A stretch of DNA of 6,433 nt from Gammaproteobacteria bacterium (GCA_004357505.1 SMWC01000011.1:1-6433); one strand, 5' to 3'. Shown: positions 1-6,433, counted from the first letter of the stretch. The notes: a model not told the origin generated them from the sequence alone. Translations and numbers: made by a program.

Positions 1-1
1 C

Positions 2-430
2 CGGATCGAGTTCACGGAGGATTTCGCCGTGGTCGGCGGTATTACAATTCCATTGGCCGTGCGCGATCGCAATCAGGGGCGCATCACTGAAGCTCGCGCG
101 AACCTCGCGCGAACAGAAGCTGAAACCGCTGCAGCGCGCGTCTATATCGAAACCGCGCTGTTCGTGCTCTACCAGGAATTAAAGCACAACTTAGAACTTG
201 CCCAGCGATTGAACCAAGATGTGATTCCACGCTTCGAGCGCGCACTCGCAGATACGCGCAGGGCCTATGAGCTTGGGCGTTACAGTTACTTCGAATGGAG
301 TGTCGTGCAAGAGGAGTTACTCGAGGCGAACAACGATCTGCTCGAGGCAAACATCGGTGCGCATCGAATTATCATAGAGATTGAACGCTTGACCGGGGTG
401 CGTTTCTCGCGACCGGTTACGGCGCAATGA
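2..430 (+). CDS. TolC/CzcC-family outer-membrane efflux protein, C-terminal part (5' truncated by window edge)
   Basis: Outer-membrane channel subunit of a tripartite metal efflux pump, which passes substrate from adaptor and RND pump to the outside. Only the last 142 residues are visible. The frame is open to the left edge, so the GTG at 29 is an internal Val, not a start. Seen: a strand-turn segment ending in PLAVRDRNQG (visible residues about 17-26), which matches the conserved DRNQG turn of CzcC/CusC-like proteins. A long Ala/Glu/Arg-rich amphipathic helix follows (about 27-85), then the family signature YELGRYSYFEW (about 89-99), a second helix, and a terminal RLTGV. Helix lengths look ordinary for the family. 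The stop overlaps a possible ATG of the adaptor gene by ATGA, and the adaptor and RND genes follow directly, so this is the outer-membrane partner of that system. The signal peptide and N-terminal half are not in the window. Confidence 0.9.
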   Translation, partial: RIEFTEDFAVVGGITIPLAVRDRNQGRITEARANLARTEAETAAARVYIETALFVLYQELKHNLELAQRLNQDVIPRFERALADTRRAYELGRYSYFEWSVVQEELLEANNDLLEANIGAHRIIIEIERLTGVRFSRPVTAQ

Positions 431-432
431 GG
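429..432 (+). promoter_or_regulatory. Shine-Dalgarno GAGG deciding the adaptor start
   Basis: GAGG lies six bases before the ATG at 439 and overlaps the stop codon of the upstream outer-membrane gene. The alternative ATG at 427, which overlaps that stop, has no purine-rich sequence in the preceding bases (GTTACGGCGCA). This favours 439 as the start, with translation coupled to termination of the upstream gene. Both starts give a plausible lipoprotein signal, so the choice is likely but not certain. Confidence 0.55.
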
Positions 433-438
433 TCGACC

Positions 439-1683
439 ATGACTATACCAATACGCGTCTTTAGAATCTTGCTGCTATGTGGGGCGCTCGTCGCGTGTGA
501 CAGTGAGCGACAACGCAATTCATCAGGATCGATGGCGGGATCTCCAGCGGAGGAGACACCGGAGCGAGGTCCGCACAACGGCAGATTGTTGAGAAACGGT
601 GACTTCGTCCTCGAGCTCGCCATATTCGAAACCGGTATACCGCCCGAGTTCCGTGCGTGGGCGACGGACGGAGGACGTCCACTCGGCCCGGAGAGCGTCG
701 ATCTTGGCGTCCGGTTGACGCGGCTAGGTAATCAAATCGATGAAATCGGCTTTCGCCCGCAGGGAGATTTTCTGCGCGGTTCTGCCGTGGTCTATGAGCC
801 GCATTCGTTCATGGTTTCGATAGAAGCGTCCTACGGCGGCCGGACACACCATTGGGAATATGAGAGTTTCGAGGGGCGCACGAGGATCAGCCAGGAGATG
901 GCGGACGCGTTCGGCCTCGAAACGATGTTGGCGGGCCCGGCAGTGCTCGAGGAAACGATTATTGTTTACGGCCGCATCGTGCCCAATGCAGAGCGCGTCC
1001 GTGAAGTCAGCGCACGTTTCGATGGCGCGATTCTGTCGGTCGACGTGTCGCTGGGCGAAACGGTACGTCAGGGGCAAACCCTGGCGATTGTTGAGAGTAA
1101 CGAGAGCCTCCAGTCGTACTCGATCGACGCGCCGATTGATGGCGTCGTTACCGAACGAGTCGCACATGCGGGTGAACAGAGTGGTGGACGGCGGTTGTTT
1201 ACGATCGTCGACACATCATCGGTGTGGGCCGATCTTTCCCTGTTTCCCAGCGATCGATCGCGGGTACTCATCGGTACCAACGTGACCGTTACACCCGCCA
1301 CCGGTGGGCCGGTTATCGAAGGCACAATCTCTCACATCAGCGTGCTCGCGGATGCCAATCAGGCGGTCACGGCACGGGTCGTGCTCGACAACAATGATGG
1401 CTGGTGGGTACCCGGGACTTTCGTCACCGCGCAACTCCGAGTCGCAGAGCACGCAGTGCCGCTCGCAGTCAAACGGAGCGGGTTGCAGAGTTTCCGCGAT
1501 TTCACGGTCGTTTATGCCCAGGTCGGCAACGAATACGAGGTTCGCATGCTGGAGTTGGGTCGCCAGGCGGGGGAATGGGCTGAAGTGCTCGGTGGCCTCG
1601 AGCCAGGTACGCGCTACGTGACCGAGAACAGCTATGTGATCAAGGCCGATATCGAGAAATCCGGCGCGTCGCACGATCACTGA
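439..1683 (+). CDS. Heavy-metal RND efflux periplasmic adaptor lipoprotein (CzcB/CusB class, HlyD family), apparently without alpha-hairpin
   Basis: Membrane-fusion subunit that links the CzcA-type pump to the outer-membrane channel. Numbered from ATG 439 (414 aa; the ATG at 427 would add MRST). A hydrophobic signal ends in lipobox LVAC with Cys20. Asp21 follows, the residue that in enterobacteria keeps lipoproteins in the inner membrane. Residues about 45-145 form an extra domain with GPHNGR, EPHSF and THHWEY, resembling the N-terminal domain of some metal adaptors. The first lipoyl/barrel-sandwich half is about 188-218 (FDGAILSVDVSLGETVRQGQ). The second is about 228-258 (DAPIDGVVTERVAHAGE). 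The beta-barrel (about 263-334) and membrane-proximal domain (about 337-401) follow, and the C-terminus is SGASHDH. Only about nine residues join the lipoyl halves, where CzcB/CusB proteins insert a helical hairpin. It lies between the TolC-type and RND genes with near-zero spacing. The family is secure; substrate and exact symbol are not. Confidence 0.92.
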   Translation: MTIPIRVFRILLLCGALVACDSERQRNSSGSMAGSPAEETPERGPHNGRLLRNGDFVLELAIFETGIPPEFRAWATDGGRPLGPESVDLGVRLTRLGNQIDEIGFRPQGDFLRGSAVVYEPHSFMVSIEASYGGRTHHWEYESFEGRTRISQEMADAFGLETMLAGPAVLEETIIVYGRIVPNAERVREVSARFDGAILSVDVSLGETVRQGQTLAIVESNESLQSYSIDAPIDGVVTERVAHAGEQSGGRRLFTIVDTSSVWADLSLFPSDRSRVLIGTNVTVTPATGGPVIEGTISHISVLADANQAVTARVVLDNNDGWWVPGTFVTAQLRVAEHAVPLAVKRSGLQSFRDFTVVYAQVGNEYEVRMLELGRQAGEWAEVLGGLEPGTRYVTENSYVIKADIEKSGASHDH

Positions 1684-1685
1684 GT

Positions 1686-1691
1686 GAGAGG
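1686..1691 (+). promoter_or_regulatory. Shine-Dalgarno GAGAGG of the RND pump gene
   Basis: GAGAGG sits six bases before the ATG at 1698 and just after the adaptor stop at 1681-1683. It supports 1698 as the pump start and independent ribosome loading in the 14-base gap. No promoter-like sequence is visible in the gap, consistent with cotranscription. Confidence 0.7.
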
Positions 1692-1697
1692 CACACT

Positions 1698-4600
1698 ATG
1701 CTCGAATATATTCTGAGATTGTCGATCGACCGGCGCGGTCTTGTGCTGATCTTTGTTCTGTTGATTGCAGGCTTAGGTGTCTGGAACTTCTCTCGATTGC
1801 CGATCGATGCAGTACCGGACATCACGAACGTACAGGTGGTCATCAATACGCCGGCACCGGGTTACACACCGCTCGAGGTCGAGCAACGAGTGAGCTTACC
1901 GCTCGAAAACGCAATGGCGGGGCTGCCGCGTCTCGACTACACCCGATCGATATCTCGATATGGCCTGTCGCAAATCACGATCGTCTTTGAGGAGGGCACG
2001 GATATCTACTTTGCCCGCCAGCAGGTAGCCGAGCGGCTCAACGCCGCGAAGGCGGCATTACCGGCTGTACTCGCGCCGGCACTTGGTCCGATCGCCACCG
2101 GGCTTGGCGAGATTTTCATGTTCACAGTGGATGCGGAGCCGGGTGCGGTCAATACCGACGGGTCACCCATCACGCCGACGGATCTGCGTTCGGTGCATGA
2201 TTGGATCATCCGGCCGCAGCTCTTGCGCGTACCCGGGGTCGTCGAGGTCAATCCGGTTGGCGGATTCAAGAAACAGATTCTGGTTGCTCCGGATCCAGCG
2301 AAGCTACTCGCCTTCGGTCTGACCTATCAGGATGTGCTAACGACGCTGCGGGAGAACAACGATAATCGAGGCGCCGGCTTTATCGAATACAACGGTGCGC
2401 AATGGCTGATACGCGTACCTGGCCAGGCCGCGGACTCGCAGGATCTCGCCGACCTTGTGATCAGTGCACGAGACGGGATTCCGGTGCGGATCTCCGATGT
2501 GGCCAGTGTTGGCTTAGGCCAAGAGCTTCGCGCCGGCGCAGCGACGCAAAACGGGCGCGAAGTGGTCATGAGTACGGTCTTCATGTTGATCGGTGAGAAC
2601 AGCCGCACGGTGGCGAACGCGGTCGCCGAGAAGCTCGAAGAGATTAAATCTAGCTTGCCGCTCGGCATCACCGCGACCGCCGTTTACGATCGCACCGAAC
2701 TCGTCGATAAAACGTTGGTCACGGTCCAGAAGAATCTGCTCGAAGGCGCGCTGTTAGTCGTCATCGTGTTGTTTCTCCTACTGGGCAACGTGCGTGCCGC
2801 GCTATTGACGGCGGCGGTTATTCCTATCGCGATGCTGATGACAATTACCGGCATGGTGCAAACCAAGGTCAGCGCTAATCTCATGAGTCTCGGTGCGCTC
2901 GATTTTGGGCTGATCGTCGATGGTGCCGTGATCATCGTTGAAAATTGCCTGCGGCGGCTCACAGAAGCGAGCAAAAGCGGGGCCCAGGTGCTCGAGGATC
3001 GATTGGCCGTCGTGCTCGATGCAACGCGCGAGGTCATTCGCCCGGCGCTGTTTGGCGTCGCTATCATCACGGCCGTCTACATCCCGATCTTCGCGCTGAC
3101 CGGTATCGAAGGAAAAATGTTTCATCCGATGGCGACCACGGTTGTCATCGCGCTCGTCAGCGCGATGATTTTATCGGTAACATTCATTCCCGCCAGCGTC
3201 GCCATGCTGTTTCGCCGGCCGGTTCGGGAGAAGAGAAACCCCGTCATCGACGGCGCGCAGTGGATTTATCGGCCGGTGCTCGCAGCCACGCTGCGTTTCC
3301 GTTGGCTCGCGGTCAGCGCGGCTGTCGTGCTGGTTATTGCCGCAAGTCTACTAGCTACTCGCTTGGGTACAGAGTTCGTGCCAAACCTCGACGAGGGCGA
3401 TATCGCGATGCACGCGTTGCGTATTCCGGGAACATCGTTACAACAGGCGATCGAATTACAACAGCAGCTCGAAGCCAAGATCAGAGAGATGCCCGAGGTC
3501 GAGCGGGTGTTCGCCAAAATAGGTAGCGCCGAGATCGCGACGGACCCGATGCCGCCGAGCGTCGCCGATAATTTCATTATTCTCAAGCCTCGCGAAGAGT
3601 GGCCTGATCCCGATAAGCCGAAGGCTCAAGTCGTCGCCGACTTGGAAGCGCTCGTGACACCGATTCCGGGTAATCGGTACGAGTTCCTGCAGCCCATTCA
3701 GATGCGCTTCAACGAGTTGATCGCCGGCGTCCGCGCCGAGCTCGCCGTGAAGGTATTCGGTGACGATTTCGACGAGCTCATCCGCCTTGGCGATGAAATA
3801 GAGCAGGCCATCAATACCGTTCCCGGCGCAGCCGATGTGGCGGTCGAGCAAGCGACCGGGCTACCCGTCATGTCGGTAGAACCGAAACGTGACATGCTCG
3901 CACGGTTCGGCGTGACGATCACCGAGCTACAGGATCTTGTGTCGACGGCGATCGGCGGCGTTGTTGCCGGGCAGATTTATGAGGGTGACCGTCGCATCGA
4001 TATCGTCGTGCGGCTGCCCGAGAGGCTGCGTTCCGATCCTGATTATTTGGCCACTCTGCCAGTGCCGCTCAGCGACGGTGGCTACGTCCCATTGCGTGAG
4101 GTTGCCGACCTTCGGTTGACCACAGGCTACAATCAAGTGCGGCGCGAGAACGGTAAACGACGCGTGGTCGTCACTTCCAATGTGAGAGGGCGCGATCTCG
4201 GTTCATTCGTTTCAGATGTACAGCGTGCCATCGAAGAACGAGTCGACATCCCGGCAGGATACTGGGTCGAGTACGGCGGCACGTTTGAGCATTTGCAATC
4301 GGCGACTAGACGTCTCGCGGTGGTTGTGCCGATGACGCTGCTGATCATCGTCGTTCTGCTCGTTGTGGCTTTGGGATCGATACGCGACGCAGCCGTAATA
4401 TTCTCCGGCGTACCACTGGCGCTGACGGGTGGTGTCGCGGCATTGTTATTGCGTGGCATTCCGTTTTCGATCTCGGCTGCCGTCGGGTTTATCGCACTCT
4501 CGGGAATTGCAGTGCTGAACGGCCTCGTCATGGTGACGTTTATTCGCGATCTGCGTGCCTCCGGCCAGTCGCTCGACGAGGCGATTGTCGAAGGCGCGCT

Positions 4601-4808
4601 GACGCGGCTTCGTCCGGTGTTAATGACCGCGCTCGTAGCGTCACTCGGCTTTGTGCCAATGGCGCTCAATAGTGGTATCGGTTCTGAGGTGCAGCGCCCG
4701 TTAGCCACCGTCGTCATTGGAGGAATCGTGTCGTCGACACTACTGACTTTAGTGGTGCTGCCGGCACTCTATCGTATCGTTCAGCCGCGACAGCGGGTCC
4801 ACTCGTAA
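1698..4808 (+). CDS. czcA: CzcA-type heavy-metal efflux RND transporter (HME family), full length
   Basis: Inner-membrane proton/metal antiporter that drives metal out through the adaptor and outer-membrane channel. At 1036 aa it matches the family (CzcA and CusA are about 1050). It shows the usual duplicated RND plan: TM1 (about 14-32), a large periplasmic loop, TM2-TM6 (about 346-505), TM7 (about 536-556), a second periplasmic loop, and TM8-TM12 (about 872-1026). TM4 carries DFGLIVDGAVIIVEN, with Asp402, Asp408 and Glu415 at the positions of the proton/metal relay residues described in Cupriavidus CzcA. Other family landmarks are LPIDAVPDITNVQV (34-47), TPTDLRSVHDW (159-169), GTEFVPNLDEGD (557-568) and ATDPMPPSVAD (614-624). 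At the positions of CusA Met623 and Met672 I see Val/Ala and Glu, so the Cu(I)/Ag(I) methionine cluster is absent and divalent cations are more likely. The family is certain; the exact metal is inference. GAGAGG precedes the ATG. Confidence 0.96.
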   Translation: MLEYILRLSIDRRGLVLIFVLLIAGLGVWNFSRLPIDAVPDITNVQVVINTPAPGYTPLEVEQRVSLPLENAMAGLPRLDYTRSISRYGLSQITIVFEEGTDIYFARQQVAERLNAAKAALPAVLAPALGPIATGLGEIFMFTVDAEPGAVNTDGSPITPTDLRSVHDWIIRPQLLRVPGVVEVNPVGGFKKQILVAPDPAKLLAFGLTYQDVLTTLRENNDNRGAGFIEYNGAQWLIRVPGQAADSQDLADLVISARDGIPVRISDVASVGLGQELRAGAATQNGREVVMSTVFMLIGENSRTVANAVAEKLEEIKSSLPLGITATAVYDRTELVDKTLVTVQKNLLEGALLVVIVLFLLLGNVRAALLTAAVIPIAMLMTITGMVQTKVSANLMSLGALDFGLIVDGAVIIVENCLRRLTEASKSGAQVLEDRLAVVLDATREVIRPALFGVAIITAVYIPIFALTGIEGKMFHPMATTVVIALVSAMILSVTFIPASVAMLFRRPVREKRNPVIDGAQWIYRPVLAATLRFRWLAVSAAVVLVIAASLLATRLGTEFVPNLDEGDIAMHALRIPGTSLQQAIELQQQLEAKIREMPEVERVFAKIGSAEIATDPMPPSVADNFIILKPREEWPDPDKPKAQVVADLEALVTPIPGNRYEFLQPIQMRFNELIAGVRAELAVKVFGDDFDELIRLGDEIEQAINTVPGAADVAVEQATGLPVMSVEPKRDMLARFGVTITELQDLVSTAIGGVVAGQIYEGDRRIDIVVRLPERLRSDPDYLATLPVPLSDGGYVPLREVADLRLTTGYNQVRRENGKRRVVVTSNVRGRDLGSFVSDVQRAIEERVDIPAGYWVEYGGTFEHLQSATRRLAVVVPMTLLIIVVLLVVALGSIRDAAVIFSGVPLALTGGVAALLLRGIPFSISAAVGFIALSGIAVLNGLVMVTFIRDLRASGQSLDEAIVEGALTRLRPVLMTALVASLGFVPMALNSGIGSEVQRPLATVVIGGIVSSTLLTLVVLPALYRIVQPRQRVHS

Positions 4809-4828
4809 CGCCTGAATCTCAGAAAGGT
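4809..4828. other. Short convergent intergenic gap, no clear terminator
   Basis: Only 20 bases separate the stop of the RND gene from the stop of the opposing gene. CTCAG (4818-4822) and CTGAG (4832-4836) could pair into a five-base-pair stem with a nine-base loop that reaches into the opposing gene's 3' end. It has low GC and no T-tract on either strand, so it is not a convincing intrinsic terminator. Either termination is Rho-dependent or the two transcripts overlap. Confidence 0.6.
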
Positions 4829-6433
4829 TCACTGAGCGGCCGGCACGGCATCTTCGAATGTGCGCCGCAGCAGATCCTCCGCTCCAGCCGGTACGATGAA
4901 GATTTCCTGCGGGTATCTGCGGTACGGCAACAGCGTCTGATATACCGCCGAGGCTTCATAGCGGTCCACGGTCAACCCGGCCATGTACTGTAACCGCAGG
5001 CTGCGATCGCGGTTGATCTCGGCACCCTGAAGCCAGGGTTCGAGGTCCGTTCCGCTGCTGATATAGGTGCTGAGCAGGTCGGCCAAGGTCTCAAACCCCA
5101 CCCCCTGAAGCGAGCTCTGAACCTGACGTAGCCGACCGAGCCTGTCTAGAACCCCGGCGACATCGATTTCGAGTGGCCCCCGTTGGCCGAGGATGACCAG
5201 ATCGTAACCGTCGGTAATTTCATTGGGATTCCACACGGTAGCCTGCGGGAACGCTTTGACGAATGTCGCAATCTGAGTCTTGACGACCTCCTCGCTCGAT
5301 TGATATAGCGGCACCCACTGAGTGACCAGTCCGCCGGGGTTCAGACGGCTCTTGACGAGCTCGAAGTATTCCGATGAATACAGCGCCGCGGAGCCCTTGA
5401 CCCACGGGTGGATCGGGTCCGACGTGATGATGTCGAACGTCTCGTCGGTCGTGGCGATGAAGTGTCGCGCATCGTCGTAGATGATCTCGGTGCGCGGATC
5501 GTTCAGCACATCGTAATTTTCGGCGGCGAAATACTTCCCCGCCGTCGCCGGCACCAACGGCTCGATCTCGCAGATCACGATGCGCTCTATCCCGGGGTAG
5601 CGCACGAACGAACCCGCGGTCACGCCGGCGCCGAAGCCGACGATCAGCACCGACTTCGGGTTGGGATGGAAGAGGCCGGGAAGGTGGCCCAGCATGCGCT
5701 GCAACCGCATGTCCTGCGGGTGGTCGGAAGCGACAATCTTGCCGGCCACGTGAAAGTTGCGGGTGCCGAACTCGTCAGCCCAGCGGCTGACAGCCACCGA
5801 GGCGACCCGGCCTTCACCGACGAATTCGTACTCGCGCGACCAGTCCCACTTGACGAGCTCCTGCCCGTAGGCCACGAGCCGCGGATCGATCGGCGTCGCT
5901 GTCGACACGATCCACCCGGTCAGGCCGAGCAGGCCTAAGCCGCTCGCGGCAACCCGTCTCGCCGAGAACATGGGTGCGGCGGCGTCCCCGCGGCGCAGGA
6001 CCGCGGCCAGCAACACGATGGCTGCCAAGCCTGCGAGCAGCGTCAATAGCTGCTGCGACCGCTCGGTGCCGAGCAGGGGAATCAGCACCATGCCGAACAC
6101 CATCGCACCGATGATGGCGCCCAGCGTGTTGGCGGCATAGAGCCCCCCCACCAGGCGGCCGGGCTCGTCCTCGGCGCGCCCGGCGGCAGCCAGCGCCAGC
6201 GGGAAACTGATTCCCCACAACACGGTCGCCGGCAGCAGCGCAGCGATTGCCCGCAGAAGATCATGGGTGAAGCGCGGCACGAGTTGGGCGTAGATCTCAC
6301 GATCGAGCGCCCAGAACGGCAGCACTTCGATGATCATATAGGCGCAAAACGGTATCGCGAGGACCAGCCCGAGTTGGCTCCAGGCAAGCCCGATGTCGGG
6401 TCGCATCGTACGCCGGCTGAGGTAAGCCCCGAC
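4829..6433 (-). CDS. Membrane-anchored spermidine-synthase-like protein (SAM-methyltransferase fold), 5' end beyond window
   Basis: A fusion of membrane helices with a spermine/spermidine-synthase-like domain; the biological reaction is unknown. The first in-window ATG is at 6406, but the frame stays open to 6433 and encodes VGAYLSRRT upstream. GAYLSRR resembles the loop after the first helices of this family, so the real start lies outside and some N-terminal helices are missing. Numbered from Met at 6406: helices at about 10-32, 50-75, 86-112, 116-137 and 152-171, including the family signature GLYAANTLGAIIGA (88-101). The soluble domain (about 195-400) has the SAM-binding glycine loop VGFGAG (256-261), acidic CEIEP after strand 2 (279-283), YDDAR (310-314) and SDPIHPW (329-335). 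The C-terminal tail includes GAEINRDRSLRLQYMAG (461-477). The aminopropyltransferase GGGDGG and DxxD motifs are altered. It converges on the efflux operon, so a shared job is not implied. The fold is confident; a polyamine role is doubtful. Confidence 0.88.
   Translation of the reverse strand, partial: VGAYLSRRTMRPDIGLAWSQLGLVLAIPFCAYMIIEVLPFWALDREIYAQLVPRFTHDLLRAIAALLPATVLWGISFPLALAAAGRAEDEPGRLVGGLYAANTLGAIIGAMVFGMVLIPLLGTERSQQLLTLLAGLAAIVLLAAVLRRGDAAAPMFSARRVAASGLGLLGLTGWIVSTATPIDPRLVAYGQELVKWDWSREYEFVGEGRVASVAVSRWADEFGTRNFHVAGKIVASDHPQDMRLQRMLGHLPGLFHPNPKSVLIVGFGAGVTAGSFVRYPGIERIVICEIEPLVPATAGKYFAAENYDVLNDPRTEIIYDDARHFIATTDETFDIITSDPIHPWVKGSAALYSSEYFELVKSRLNPGGLVTQWVPLYQSSEEVVKTQIATFVKAFPQATVWNPNEITDGYDLVILGQRGPLEIDVAGVLDRLGRLRQVQSSLQGVGFETLADLLSTYISSGTDLEPWLQGAEINRDRSLRLQYMAGLTVDRYEASAVYQTLLPYRRYPQEIFIVPAGAEDLLRRTFEDAVPAAQ

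Noticed and set aside
29..31. GTG as a possible start of the outer-membrane protein
   Set aside because: The frame is open upstream to the window edge and the visible part matches the middle and end of a TolC-type protein, so this is an internal Val codon.
63..70. GCGATCGC as the cyanobacterial HIP1 repeat
   Set aside because: Only two copies are seen in the window and the genes look proteobacterial; the broader CGATCG excess explains them better.
860..1285. Plus-strand open frame of about 141 codons inside the adaptor gene
   Set aside because: It overlaps the well-supported adaptor in another frame. Its translation is rich in Arg, Ser and Cys with no recognisable domain, which is typical of an out-of-frame shadow.
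2945..3526. Plus-strand open frame of 193 codons inside the RND gene
   Set aside because: Arg/Gly/His-rich translation without family motifs, fully inside the conserved czcA frame.
4133..4717. Minus-strand open frame of 194 codons opposite the RND gene
   Set aside because: Ser/Thr/Arg-rich antisense shadow of conserved membrane helices; no Shine-Dalgarno or motif.
4785..4796. CCGC-GACA-GCGG hairpin as a terminator of the efflux operon
   Set aside because: The stem is only four base pairs, lies inside the coding region, and has no T-tract on either strand.
1698..4808. Assignment as a CusA copper/silver pump
   Set aside because: TM4 has the DFG...DGA...VEN signature of CzcA-type pumps and the methionine triad is missing.
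5408..5938. Plus-strand open frame of 176 codons opposite the spermidine-synthase-like gene
   Set aside because: His/Arg/Asp-rich antisense translation produced by high GC3 of the real gene; no known motif.
4829..6433. Assignment as a true polyamine biosynthesis gene (speE)
   Set aside because: The glycine loop and catalytic motif differ from aminopropyltransferases, and the protein carries membrane helices that SpeE lacks.

Overview
The window looks like chromosomal DNA from a Gram-negative proteobacterium, most likely a gammaproteobacterium. The evidence is an outer-membrane channel, a lipoprotein signal with Asp after the lipobox Cys, a tripartite RND pump, and moderately high GC with strong GC3 bias. 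The genus cannot be named from sequence alone.

Positions 2-4808 on the plus strand hold the 3' part of a tightly packed heavy-metal efflux operon. In order they encode the C-terminal third of a TolC/CzcC-type outer-membrane factor (cut by the window edge), a periplasmic adaptor lipoprotein of the CzcB/CusB class, and a full-length CzcA-type RND pump of 1036 residues. Gaps are a few bases to 14 bases, and Shine-Dalgarno sequences sit before the second and third genes. Together the products would form an envelope-spanning proton-driven metal exporter: CzcA in the inner membrane, the adaptor bridging the periplasm, and the TolC-type channel in the outer membrane. The pump carries the acidic TM4 signature of divalent-cation exporters and lacks the methionine triad of Cu(I)/Ag(I) pumps, so Zn/Co/Cd/Ni-type substrates are more likely than copper or silver. 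This is inference from motifs.

Positions 4829-6433 on the minus strand, convergent with the operon and 20 bases from it, hold a membrane-anchored spermidine-synthase-like protein: several membrane helices followed by a SAM-dependent-methyltransferase-fold domain. Its reading frame is open to the right edge, so its true start lies outside. Its catalytic motifs differ from real polyamine synthases and its function is unknown. It is probably not part of the efflux operon.

The most interesting point is that the adaptor appears to lack the alpha-helical hairpin that normally reaches the TolC channel, while it carries an extra His-containing N-terminal domain of about 100 residues. No RNA gene, mobile element, CRISPR array or convincing promoter or terminator was seen. 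There is no gene-free stretch above 300 bases.
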